Part shown: one piece after another, positions 11,701 through 25,100 of the stretch
Layout of the letters: each line of letters begins with the position of its first letter
Numbering within the stretch: the first letter of the stretch is position 1
Assembly: GCA_964020085.1 (NCBI GenBank)
Contig: OZ026603.1
Coordinates: 31,206,242 to 31,270,241, forward strand
Length of the DNA: 64,000 nt
From: Micromussa lordhowensis
Taxonomy: Eukaryota > Cnidaria > Anthozoa > Scleractinia > Lobophylliidae
Reading direction: 5' to 3'
The notes under the pieces: generated by a model
The model's database searches: none
The model's input: only the letters and a program-made list of their open reading frames with translations
What the model was told of the DNA's origin: nothing
Made by a program: the position numbers and the translations under genes

Positions 11701-14700
11701 GATTTTGCTGGAAACTGCGGCACCATAAGTGTCCGTATAGCCGAGTTATGACAAATTTGGCAAGGACACCTAAAACGGCTATTTTCTGAGATTTTGCCAA
11801 GGGGGGACCAAGGGAAAATGCTCAAAAAAGTAGGCCGACTATAGGAGCTTCAAAAACACCCTGGCGCAAATTGCATCATCTATTACTTAGTATGCACTTG
11901 AAGTGTAAACATAGGAGAAGATTTTGCTGCAAACTGCGGCTCCATAAGTGTCCGTATAGCCGAGTTATGAGAAATTTGGCAAGGACACCTAAATCGGCCA
12001 TTTTCTGAGATTTTGCCAAGGGGGGACCAAGGGAAAATGCTCAAAAAAGTAGGCCGACTATAGGAGCTTCATAAACATCCTGGCGCAAATTGCATCATCT
12101 CCTAATTAGTATGCACTTGAAGTGCAAACATAGGAGAAGATTTTGCTGCAAACTGCGGCTCCATAAGTGTCCGTATAGCCGAGTTATGACAAATTTGGCA
12201 AGGACACCTAAATCGGCCATTTTCTGAGATTTTGCCAACGGTGGACCAAGGGAAAATGCTCAAAAAAGTAGGCCGACTATAGGAGCTTCAAAAACACCCT
12301 GGCGCAAATTGCATCATCTCCTAATTAGTATGCACTTGAAGTGCAAACATAGGAGAAGATTTTGCTGCAAACTGCGGCTCCAGAAGTGTCCGTATAGCCG
12401 AGTTATGATAAATTTGGCAAGAAAACCTAAATCGGCCATTTTCTGAGATTTTGCCAAGAGGGGACCAAGGGAAAATGCTCAAAAAAGTAGGCCGATTATA
12501 AGAGCTTCAAAAACACCCTGGCGCAAATTGCATCATCTCCTAATTAGTATGCACTTGAAGTGCAAACAAAGGAGAAGATTTTGCTGCAAACTGCGGCTCC
12601 ATAAGTGTCCGTATAGCTGAGTTATGAGAAATTTGGCAAGGACACCTAAATCGGCCATTTTCTGAGATTTTGCCAAGGGGGACCAAGGGAAAATGCTCAA
12701 AAAAGAACGCCGACTATAGGAGCTTCCAAAACACCCTGGCGCAATTTGCATCATCTCTTGATTAGTATGCACTTGAAGTGCAAACAAAGGAGAAGATTTT
12801 GCTGGAAACTGCGGCTCCATAAGTGTCCGTATAGCCGAGTTATGACAAATTTGGCAAGGACACCTAAAACGGCTATTTTCTAAGATTTTGCCAAGGGGGG
12901 ACCAAGGGAAAATGCTCAAAAAAGTAGGCCGACTATAGGAGCTTCAAAAACACCCTGGCGCAAATTTCATCATCTCCTAATTAGTATGCACTTGAAGTGC
13001 AAACATAGGAGAAGATTTTGCTGCAAACTGCGGCTCCATAAGTGTCCGTATAGCCGAGTTATGACAAATTTGGCAAGAAAACCTAAATCGGCCATTTTCT
13101 GAGATTTTGCCAAGAGGGGACCAAGGGAAAATGCTCAAAAAAGTAGGCCGATTATAAGAGCTTCAAAAACACCCTGGCGCAAATTGCATCATCTCCTAAT
13201 TAGTATGCACTTGAAGTGCAAACATAGGAGAAGATTTTGCTGCAAACTGCGGCTCCATAAGTGTCCGTATAGCCGAGTTATGAGAAATTTGGCAAGGACA
13301 CCTAAATCGGCCATTTTCTGAGATTTTGCCAAGGGGGGACCAAGGGAAAATGCTCAAAAAAGTAGGCCGACTATAGGAGCTTCAAAAACACCCTGGAGCA
13401 AATTGCATCATCTCCTAATTAGTATGCACTTGAAGTGCAAACATAGGAGAAGATTTTGCTGCAAACTGCGGCTCCATAAGTGTCCGTATAGCCGAGTTAT
13501 GAGAAATTTGGCAAGGACACCTAAATCGGCCATTTTCTGAGATTTTGCCAAGGGGGGACCAAGGGAAAATGCTCAAAAAAGTAGGCCGACTATAGGAGCT
13601 TCAAAAACACCCTGGCGCAAATTGCATCATCTCCTAATTAGTATGCACTTGAAGTGCAAACATAGGAGAAGATTTTGCTGCAAACTGCGGCTCCATAAGT
13701 GTGCGTATAGCCGAGTTATGACAAATTTGGCAAGGACACCTAAATCGGCCATTTTCTGAGATTTTGCCAAGGGGGGACCAAGGGGAAATGCTCAAAAAAG
13801 TAGGCCGACTATAGGAGCTTCAAAAACACCCTGGCGCAAATTGCATCATCTCCTAATTAGTATGCACTTGAAGTGCAAACATAGGAGAAGATTTTGCTGC
13901 AAACTGCGGCTCCATAACTGTCCGTATAGCCGAGTTATGACAAATTTGGCAAGGACACCTAAATCGGCCATTTTCTGAGATTTTGCCAAGGGGGGACCAA
14001 GGGAAAATGCTCAAAAAAGTAGGCCGACTATAGGAGCTTCAAACACACCCTGGCGCAAATTGCATCATCTCCTAATTAGTATGCACTTGAAGTGCAAACA
14101 TAGGAGAAGATTTTGCTGCAAACTGCGGCTCCATAAGTGTCCGTATAGCCGAGTTTTGACAAATTTGGCAAGGACACCTAAATCGGCCATTTTCTGAGAT
14201 TTTGCCAAGGGGGGACCAAGGGAAAATGCTCAAAAAAGTAGGCCGACTATAGGAGCTTCAAAAACACCCTGGCGCAAATTGCATTATCTCCTAATTAGTA
14301 TGCACTTGAAGTGCAAACATAGGAGAAGATTTTGCTGCAAACTGCGGCTCCATAAGTGTCCGTATAGCCGAGTTTTGACAAATTTGGCAAGGACACCTAA
14401 ATCGGCCATTTTCTGAGATTTTGCCAAGGGGGGACCAAGGGAAAATGCTCAAAAAAGTAGGCCGACTATAGGAGCTTCAAAAACACCCTGGCGCAAATTG
14501 CATTATCTCCTAATTAGTATGCACTTAAAGTGCAAACATAGGAGAAGATTTTGCTGCAAACTGCGGCTCCATAAGTGTCCGTATAGCCGAGTTATGAGAA
14601 ATTTGGCAAGGACACCTAAATCGGCCATTTTCTGAGATTTTGCCAAGGGGGGACCAAGGGAAAATGCCCAAAAAAGTAGGCCGACTATAGGAGCTTCAAA

Positions 14701-17700
14701 AACACCCTGGCGCAAATTGCATCATCTCCTATTTAGTATGCACTTGAAGTGCAAACATAGGAGAAGATTTTGCTGCAAACTGCGGCTCCATAAGTGTCCG
14801 TATAGCCGAGTTATGAGAAATTTGGCAAGGACACCTAAATCGGCCATTTTCTGAGATTTTGCCAAGGGGGGACCAAGGGAAAATGCTCAAAAAAGTAGGC
14901 CGACTATAGGAGCTTCAAAAACACCCTGGCGCAAATTGCATCATCTCCTAATTAGTATGCACTTGAAGTGCAAACATAGGAGAAGATTTTGCTGCAAACT
15001 GCGGCTCCATAAGTGTCCGTATAGCCGAGTTATGAGAAATTTGGCAAGGACACCTAAATCGGCCATTTTCTGAGATTTTGCCAAGGGGGGACCAAGGGAA
15101 AATGCTCAAAAAAGTAGGCCGACTATAGGAGCTTCAAAAACACCCTGGCGCAAATTGCATCATCTCCTAGTTAGTATGCACTTGAAGTGCAAACATAGGA
15201 GAAGATTTTGCTGCAAACTGCGGCACCATAAGTGTCCGTATAGCCGAGTTATGAGAAATTTGGCAAGGACACCTAAATCGGCCATTTTCTGAGATTTTGC
15301 CAAGGGGGGACCAAGGGAAAATGCTCAAAAAAGTAGGCCGATTATAGGAGCTTCAAAAACACCCTGGCGCAAATTGCATCATCTCCTAATTAGTATGCAC
15401 TTGAAGTGCAAACATAGGAGAAGATTTTGCTGCAAACTGCGGCTCCATAAGTGTCCGTATAGCCGAGTTATGAGAAATTTGGCAAGGACACCTAAATCGG
15501 CCATTTTCTGAGATTTTGCCAAGGGGGGACCAAGGGAAAATGCTCAAAAAAGTAGGCCGACTATAGGAGCTTCAAAAACACCCTGGCGCAAATTGCATCA
15601 TCTCCTAATTAGTATGCACTTGAAGTGCAAACATAGGAGAAGATTTTGCTGCAAACTGCGGCTCCATAAGTGTCCGTATAGCCGAGTTATGACAAATTTG
15701 GCAAGGACACCTAAATCGGCCATTTTGTGAGATTTTGCCAAGGGGGGACCAAGGGAAAATGCTCAAAAAAGTAGGCCGACTATAGGAGCTTCAAAAACAC
15801 CCTGGCGCAAATTGCATCATCTCCTAATTAGTATGCACTTGAAGTGCAAACATAGGAGAAGATTTTGCTGCAAACTGCGGCTCCATAAGTGTCCGTATAG
15901 CCGAGTTATGAGAAATTTGGCAAGGACACCTAAATCGGCCATTTTCTGAGATTTTGCCAAGGGGGGACCAAGGGAAAATGCTCAAAAAAGTAGGCCGACT
16001 ATAGGAGCTTCAAAAACACCCTGGCGCAAATTCCATCATCTCCTAATTAGTATGCACTTGAAGTGCAAACAAAGGAGAAGATTTTGCTGCAAACTGCGGC
16101 TCCATAAGTGTCCGTATAGCCGAGTTATGAGAAATTTGGCAAGGACACCTAAATCGGCCATTTTCTGAGATTTTGCCAAGGGGGGACCAAGGGAAAATGC
16201 TCAAAAAACTAGGCCGCATATAGGAGCTTCAAAAACACCCTGGCGCAAATTGCATCATCTCCTAATTAGTATGCACTTGAAGTGCAAACATAGGAGAAGA
16301 TTTTGCTGCAAACTGCGGCTCCATAAGTGTCCGTATAGCCGAGTTATGAGAAATTTGGCAAGGACACCTAAATCGGCCATTTTCTGAGATTTTGCCAAGG
16401 GGGGACCAAGGGAAAATGCTCAAAAAAGTAGGCCGACTATAGGAGCTTCAAAAACACCCTGGCGCAAATTGCATCATCTCCTAATTAGTATGCACTTGAA
16501 GTGCAAACATAGGAGAAGATTTTGCTGCAAACTGCGGCTCCATAAGTGTCCGTATAGCCGAGTTATGAGAAATTTGGCAAGGACACCTAAATCGGCCATT
16601 TTCTGAGATTTTGCCAAGGGGGGACCAAGGGAAAATGCTCAAAGAAGTAGGCCGACTATAGGAGCTTCAAAAACACCCTGGCGCAAATTGCATCATCTCC
16701 TAATTAGTATGCACTTGAAGTGCAAACATAGGAGAAGATTTTGCTGCAAACTGCGGCTCCATAAGTGTCCGTATAGCCGAGTTATGAGAAATTTGGCAAG
16801 GACACCTAAATCGGCCATTTTCTGAGATTTTGCCAAGGGGGGACCAAGGGAAAATGCTCAAAAAAGTAGGCCGCATATAGGAGCTTCAAAAACACCCTGG
16901 CGCAAATTGCATCATCTTCTAATTAGTATGCACTTGAAGTGCAAACATAGGAGAAGATTTTGCTGCAAACTGCGGCTCCATAAGTGTCCGTATAGCCGAG
17001 TTATGAGAAATTTGGCAAGGACACCTAAATCGGCCATTTTCTGAGATTTTGCCAAGGGGGGACCAAGGGAAAATGCTCAAAAAAGTAGGCCGACTATAGG
17101 AGCTTCAAAAACACCCTGGCGCAAATTGCATCATCTCCTAATTAGTATGCACTTGAAGTGCAAACATAGGAGAAGATTTTGCTGCAAACTGCGGCTCCAT
17201 AAGTGTCCGTATAGCCGAGTTATGAGAAATTTGGCAAGGACACCTAAATCGGCCATTTTCTGAGATTTTGCCAAGGGGGGACCAAGGGAAAATGCTCAAA
17301 AAAGTAGGCCGACTATAGGAGCTTCAAAAACACCCTGGCGCAAATTGCATCATCTCCTAATTAGTATGCACTTGAAGTGCAAACATAGGAGAAGATTTTG
17401 CTGCAAACTGCGGCACCATAAGTGTCCGTATAGCCGAGTTATGAGAAATTTGGCAAGGACACCTAAATCGGCCATTTTCTGAGATTTTGCCAAGGGGGGA
17501 CCAAGGGAAAATGCTCAAAAAAGTAGGCCGACTATAGGAGCTTCAAAAACACCCTGGCGCAAATTGCATCATCTCCTAATTAGTATGCACTTGAAGTGCA
17601 AACATAGGAGAAGATTTTGCTGCAAACTGCGGCTCCATAAGTGTCCGTATAGCCGAGTTATGAGAAATTTGGCAAGGACACCTAAATCGGCCATTTTCTG

Positions 17701-20700
17701 AGATTTTGCCAAGGGGGGACCAAGGGAAAATGCTCAAAAAAGTAGGCCGCATATAGGAGCTTCAAAAACACCCTGGCGCAAATTGCATCATCTCCTAATT
17801 AGTATGCACTTGAAGTGCAAACATAGGAGAAGATTTTGCTGCAAACTGCGGCTCCATAAGTGTCCGTATAGCCGAGTTATGAGAAATTTGGCAAGGACAC
17901 CTAAATCGGCCATTTTCTGAGATTTTGCCAAGGGGGGACCAAGGGAAAATGCTCAAAAAAGTAGGCCGACTATAGGAGCTTCAAAAACACCCTGGCGCAA
18001 ATTGCATCATCTCCTAATTAGTATGCACTTGAAGTGCAAACATAGGAGAAGATTTTGCTGCAAACTGCGGCTCCATAAGTGTCCGTATAGCCGAGTTATG
18101 AGAAATTTGGCAAGGACTCCTAAATCGGCCATTTTCTGAGATTTTGCCAAGGGGGGACCAAGGGAAAATGCTCAAAAAAGTAGGCCGACTATAGGAGCTT
18201 CAAAAACACCCAGGCGCAAATTGCATCATCTCCTAATTAGTATGCACTTGAAGTGCAAACATAGGAGAAGATTTTGCTGCAAACTGCGGCTCCGTAAGTG
18301 TCCGTATAGCCGAGTTATGAGAAATTTGGCAAGGACACCTAAATCGGCCATTTTCTGAGATTTTGCCAAGGGGGGACCAAGGGAAAATGCTCAAAAAAGT
18401 AGGCCGACTATAGGAGCTTCAAAAACACCCAGGCGCAAATTGCATCATCTCCTAATTAGTATGCACTTGAAGTGCAAACAAAGGACAACATTTTGCTGCA
18501 AACTGCGGCTCCATAAGTGTCCGTATAGCCGAGTTATGACAAATTTGGCAAGGACACCTAAATCGGCCATTTTCTGAGATTTTGCCAAGGGGGGACCAAG
18601 GGAAAATGCTCAAAAAAGTAGGCCGACTATAGGAGCTTCAAAAACACCCTGGCGCAAATTGCATCATCTCCTAATTAGTATGCACTTGAAGTGCAAACAT
18701 AGGAGAAGATTTTGCTGCAAACTGCGGCTCCATAAGTGTCCGTATAGCCGAGTTATGCGAAATTTGGCAAGGACACCTAAATCGGCCATTTTCTGAGATT
18801 TTGCCAAAGGGGGACCAAGGGAAAATGCTCAAAAAAGTAGGCCGACTATAGGAGCTTCAAAAACACCCTGGCGCAAATTGCATCATCTCCTAATTAGTAT
18901 GCACTTGAAGTGCAAACAAAGGACAACATTTTGCTGCAAACTGCGGCTCCATAAGTGTCCGTATAGCCGAGTTATGAGAAATTTGGCAAGGACACCTAAA
19001 TCGGCCATTTTCTGAGATTTTGCCAAGGGGGGACCAAGGGAAAATGCTCCAAAAAGTAGCCCGACTATAGGAGCTTCAAAAACACTCTGGCGCAAATTGA
19101 CATATCCTAATTAGTATGCACTTCAAGTGCAAACATAGGAGAAGATTTTGCTGCAAACTGCGGCTCCATAAGTGTCCGTATAGCCGAGTTATGACAAATT
19201 TGGCAAGGACACCTAAATCGGCCATTTTCTGAGATTTTGCCAAGGGGGGACCAAGGGAAAATGCTCAAAAAAGTAGGCCGAATATAGGAGCTTCAAAAAC
19301 ACCCTGGCGCAAATTGCATGATCTCCTAATTAGTATACACTTGAAGTGCAAACATAGGAGAAGATTTTGCTGCAAACTGCGGCTCCATAAGTGTCCGTAT
19401 AGCCGAGTTATGAGAAATTTGGCAAGGACACCTAAATCGGCCATTTTCTGAGATTTTGCCAAGGGGGGACCAAGGGAAAATGCTCAAAAAAGTAGGCCGA
19501 CTATAGGAGCTTCAAAAACACCCTGGCGCAAATTGCATCATCTCCTAATTAGTATGCACTTGAAGTGCAAACATAGGAGAAGATTTTGCTGCAAACTGCG
19601 GCTCCATAAGTGTCCGTATAGCCGAGTTATGAGAAATTTGGCAAGGACACCTAAATCGGCCATTTTCTGAGATTTTGCCAAGGGGGGACCAAGGGAAAAT
19701 GCTCAAAAAAGTAGGCCGACTATAGGAGCTTCAAAAACACCCTGGCGCAAATTGCATCATCTCCTAATTAGTATGCACTTGAAGTGCAAACATAGGAGAA
19801 GATTTTGCTGCAAAATGCGGCTCCATAAGTGTCCGTATAGCCGGGTTATGAGAAATTTGACAAGGACACCTAAATCGGCCATTTTCTGAGATTATGCCAA
19901 GGGGGGACCAAGCGAAAATGCTCAAAAAAGTAGGCCGACTATAGGAGCTTCAAAAACACCCTGGCGCAAATTGCATCATCTCCTAATTAGTATGCACTTG
20001 AAGTGCAAACATAGGAGAAGATTTTGCTGCAAAATGCGGCTCCATAAGTGTCCGTATAGGCGGGTTATGAGAAATTTGGCAAGGACACCTAAATCGGCCA
20101 TTTTCTGAGATTATGCCAAGGGGGGACCAAGGGAAAATGCTCAAAAAAGTAGGCCGACTATAGGAGCTTCAAAAACACCCTGGCGCAAATTGCATCATCT
20201 CCTAATTAGTATGCACTTGAAGTGCAAACATAGGAGAAGATTTTGCTGCAAACTGCGGCTCCATAAGTGTCCGTATAGCCGAGTTATGAGAAATTTGGCA
20301 AGGACACCTAAATCGGCCATTTTCTGAGATTTTGCCAAGGGGGGACCAAGGGAAAATGCTCAAAAAAGTAGGCCGACTATAGGAGCTTCAAAAACACCCT
20401 GGCGCAAATTGCATCATCTCCTAATTAGTATGCACTTGAAGTGCAAACATAGGAGAAGATTTTGCTGCAAACTGCGGCTCGATAAGTGTCCGTATAGCCG
20501 AGTTATAAGAAATTTGGCAAGGACACCTAAATCGGCCATTTTCTGAGATTTTGCCAAGGGGGGACCAAGGGAAAATGCTCAAAAAAGTAGGCCGACTATA
20601 GGAGCTTCAAAAACACCCTGGCGCAAATTGCATCATCTCCTAATTAGTATGCACTTGAAGTGCAAACATAGGAGAAGATTTTGCTGCAAACTGCGGCTCC

Positions 20701-22180
20701 ATAAGTGTCCGTATAGCCGAGTTATGAGAAATTTGGCAAGGACACCTAAATCGGCCATTTTCTGAGATTTTGCCAAGGGGGGACCAAGGGAAAATGCTCC
20801 AAAAAAGTAGGCCGACTATAGGAGCTTCAAAAACACCCTGGCGCAAATTGCATCATCTCCTTATTAGTATGCACTTCAAGTGCAAACATAGGAGAAGATT
20901 TTGCTGCAAACTGCGGCTCCATAAGTGTCTGTATAGCCGAGTTATGAGAAATTTGGCAAGGACACCTAAATCGGCCATTTTCTGAGATTTTGCCAAGGGG
21001 GGACCAAGGGAAAATGCTCAAAAAAGTAGGCCGACTATAGGAGCTTCAAAAACACCCTGGCGCAAATTGCATCATCTCCTAATTAGTATGCACTTGAAGT
21101 GCAAACATAGGAGAAGATTTTGCTGCAAACTGCGGCTCCATAAGTGTCCGTATAGCCGAGTTATGACAAATTTTGCAAGGACACCTAAATCGGCCATTTT
21201 CTGAGATTTTGCCAACGGGGGACCAAGGGAAAATGCTCAAAAAAGTAGGCCGACTATAGGAGCTTCAAAAACACCCTGGCGCAAATTGCATCATCTTCTA
21301 ATTAGTATGCACTTGAAGTGCAAACATAGGAGAAGATTTTGCTGCAAACTGCGGCTCCATAAGTGTCCGTATAGCCGAGTTATGAGAAATTTGGCAAGGA
21401 CACCTAAATCGGCCATTTTCTGAGATTTTGCCAAGGGGGGACCAAGGGAAAATGCTCAAAAAAGTAGGCCGACTATAGGAGCTTCAAAAACACCCTGGCG
21501 CAAATTGCATCATCTCCTAATTAGTATGCACTTGAAGTGCAAACATAGGAGAAGATTTTGCTGCAAACTGCGGCTCCATAAGTGTCCGTATAGCCGAGTT
21601 ATGAGAAATTTGGCAAGGACACCTAAATCGGCCATTTTCTGAGATTTTGCCAAGGGGGGACCAAGGGAAAATGCTCAAAAAAGTAGGCCGACTATAGGAG
21701 CTTCAAAAACACCCTGGCGCAAATTGCATCATCTCCTAATTAGTATGCACTTGAAGTGCAAACATAGGAGAAGATTTTGCTGCAAACTGCGGCACCATAA
21801 GTGTCCGTATAGCCGAGTTATGAGAAATTTGGCAAGGACACCTAAATCGGCCATTTTCTGAGATTTTGCCAAGGGGGGACCAAGGGAAAATGCTCAAAAA
21901 AGTAGGCCGACTATAGGAGCTTCAAAAACACCCTGGCGCAAATTGCATCATCTCCTAATTAGTATGCACTTGAAGTGCAAACATAGGAGAAGATTTTGCT
22001 GCAAACTGCGGCTCCATAAGTGTCCGTATAGCCGAGTTATGAGAAATTTGGCAAGGACACCTAAATCGGCCATTTTCTGAGATTTTGCCAAGGGGGGACC
22101 AAGGGAAAATGCTCAAAAAAGTAGGCCGACTATAGGAGCTTCAAAAACACCCTGGCGCAAATTGCATCATCTCCTAATTA
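8760..22180 (-). repeat. Mosaic satellite section with mixed variants
   Basis: Monomers here carry scattered shared variants without one dominant period. Examples: a two-base-shorter copy (TTTGCAAGGACACTAAATC) at 9351 and again at 10225, four monomers apart; AAAACGGCTATTTTC near 10677, 11115, 11773 and 12866; GCCGCATATAGG at 16213, 16870 and 17746 (three, then four monomers apart); and the older ACAACATTTTG form near 18485 and 18923. A monomer near 19095 is altered around the GCATCATC stretch. Overall similarity to consensus is high and rises towards the right. Confidence 0.8.
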
Positions 22181-22182
22181 GT

Positions 22183-25100
22183 ATGCACTTGAAGTGCAAA
22201 CATAGGAGAAGATTTTGCTGCAAAATGCGGCTCCATAAGTGTCCGTATAGCCGAGTTATGAGAAATTTGGCAAGGACACCTAAATCGGCCATTTTCTGAG
22301 ATTTTGCCAAGGGGGGACCAAGGGAAAATGCTCAAAAAAGTAGGCCGACTATAGGAGCTTCAAAAACACCCTGGCGCAAATTGCATCATCTCCTAATTAG
22401 TGTGCACTTGAAGTGCAAACATAGGAGAAGATTTTGCTGCAAACTGCGGCTCCATAAGTGTCCGTATAGCCGAGTTATGAGAAATTTGGCAAGGACACCT
22501 AAATCGGCCATTTTCTGAGATTTTGCCAAGGGGGGACCAAGGGAAAATGCTCAAAAAAGTAGGCCGACTATAGGAGCTTCAAAAACACCCTGGCGCAAAT
22601 TGCATCATCTCCTAATTAGTATGCACTTGAAGTGCAAACATAGGAGAAGATTTTGCTGCAAACTGCGGCTCCATAAGTGTCCGTATAGCCGAGTTATGAG
22701 AAATTTGGCAAGGACACCTAAATCGGCCATTTTCTGAGATTTTGCCAAGGGGGGACCAAGGGAAAATGCTCAAAAAAGTAGGCCGACTATAGGAGCTTCA
22801 AAAACACCCTGGCGCAAATTGCATCATCTCCTAATTAGTATGCACTTGAAGTGCAAACATAGGAGAAGATTTTGCTGCAAACTGCAGCTCCATAAGTGTC
22901 CGTATAGCCGAGTTATGACAAATTTGGCGAGGACACCTAAATGGGCCATTTTCTGAGATTTTGCCAAGGAGGGACCAAGGGAAAATGCTCCAAAAAAGTA
23001 GGCCGACTATAGGAGCTTCAAAAACACCCTGGCGCAAATTGCATCATCTCCTAATTAGTATGCACTTCAAGTGCAAACATAGGAGAAGATTTTGCTGCAA
23101 ACTGCGGCTCCATAAGTGTCCGTATAGCCGAGTTATGAGAAATTTGGCAAGGACACCTAAATCGGCCATTTTCTGAGATTTTGCCAAGGGGGGACCAAGG
23201 GAAAATGCTCAAAAAAGTAGGCCGACTATAGGAGCTCCAAAAACACCCTGGCGCAAATTGCATCATCTCCTAATTAGTATGCACTTGAAGTGACAACATA
23301 GGAGAAGATTTTGCTGCAAAATGCGGCTCCATAAGTGTCCGTATGGCCGAGTTATGAGAAATTTGGCAAGGACACCTAAATCGGCCATTTTCTGAGATTT
23401 TGCCAAGGGGGGACCAAGGGAAAATGCTCAAAAAAGTAGGCCGACTATAGGAGCTTCAAAAACACCCTGGCGCAAATTGCATCATCTCCTAATTAGTATG
23501 CACTTCAAGTGCAAACATAGGAGAAGATTTTGCTGCAAACTGCGGCTCCATAAGTGTCCGTATAGCCGAGTTATGAGAAATTTGGCAAGGACACCTAAAT
23601 CGGCCATTTTCTGAGATTTTGCCAAGGAGGGACCAAGGGAAAATGCTCCAAAAAAGTAGGCCGACTATAGGAGCTTCAAAAACACCCTGGCGCAAATTGC
23701 ATCATCTCTTAATTAGTATGCACTTGAAGTGCAAACATAGGAGAAGATTTTGCTGCAAACTGCGGCTCCATAAGTGTCCGTATAGCCGAGTTATGACAAA
23801 TTTGGCAAGGACACCTAAATCGGCCATTTTCTGAGATTTTGCCAAGGGGGGACCAAGGGAAAATGCTCAAAAAAGTAGGCCGACTATAGGAGCTTCAAAA
23901 ACACCCTGGCGCAAATTGCATCATCTCCTAATTAGTATGCACTTGAAGTGCAAACATAGGAGAAGATTTTGCTGCAAACTGCGGCTCCATAAGCGTCCGT
24001 ATAGCCGAGTTATGAGAAATTTGGCAAGGACACCTAAATCGGCCATTTTCTGAGATTTTGCCAAGGGGGGACCAAGGGAAAATGCTCAAAAAAGTAGGCC
24101 GACTATAGGAGCTACAAAAACACCCTGGCGCAAATTGCATCATCTCTTAATTAGCATGCACTTGAAGTGCAAACATAGGAGAAGATTTTGCTGCAAAATG
24201 CGGCTCCATAAGTGTCCGTATAGCCGAGTTATGAGAAATTTGGCAAGGACACCTAAATCGGCCATTTTCTGAGATTTTGCCAAGGGGGGACCAAGGGAAA
24301 ATGCTCAAAAAAGTAGGCCGACTATAGGAGCTTCAAAAACACCCTGGCGCAAATTGCATCATCTCCTAATTAGTGTGCACTTGAAGTGCAAACATAGGAG
24401 AAGATTTTGCTGCAAACTGCGGCTCCATAAGTGTCCGTATAGCCGAGTTATGAGAAATTTGGCAAGGACACCTAAATCGGCCATTTTCTGAGATTTTGCC
24501 AAGGGGGGACCAAGGGAAAATGCTCAAAAAAGTAGGCCGACTATAGGAGCTTCAAAAACACCCTGGCGCAAATTGCATCATCTCCTAATTAGTATGCACT
24601 TGAAGTGCAAACATAGGAGAAGATTTTGCTGCAAACTGCGGCTCCATAAGTGTCCGTATAGCCGAGTTATGAGAAATTTGGCAAGGACACCTAAATCGGC
24701 CATTTTCTGAGATTTTGCCAAGGGGGGACCAAGGGAAAATGCTCAAAAAAGTAGGCCGACTATAGGAGCTTCAAAAACACCCTGGCGCAAATTGCATCAT
24801 CTCCTAATTAGTATGCACTTGAAGTGCAAACATAGGAGAAGATTTTGCTGCAAACTGCAGCTCCATAAGTGTCCGTATAGCCGAGTTATGACAAATTTGG
24901 CGAGGACACCTAAATGGGCCATTTTCTGAGATTTTGCCAAGGAGGGACCAAGGGAAAATGCTCCAAAAAAGTAGGCCGACTATAGGAGCTTCAAAAACAC
25001 CCTGGCGCAAATTGCATCATCTCCTAATTAGTATGCACTTCAAGTGCAAACATAGGAGAAGATTTTGCTGCAAACTGCGGCTCCATAAGTGTCCGTATAG

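Noticed and set aside
23928..24143. Dozens of near-identical 65-71-codon frames across the array, for example this one
   Set aside because: They recur once per monomer because 219 is divisible by three, occur on both strands and depend on single satellite variants. A real multigene family would not sit in this pattern without any spacer or regulatory sequence.
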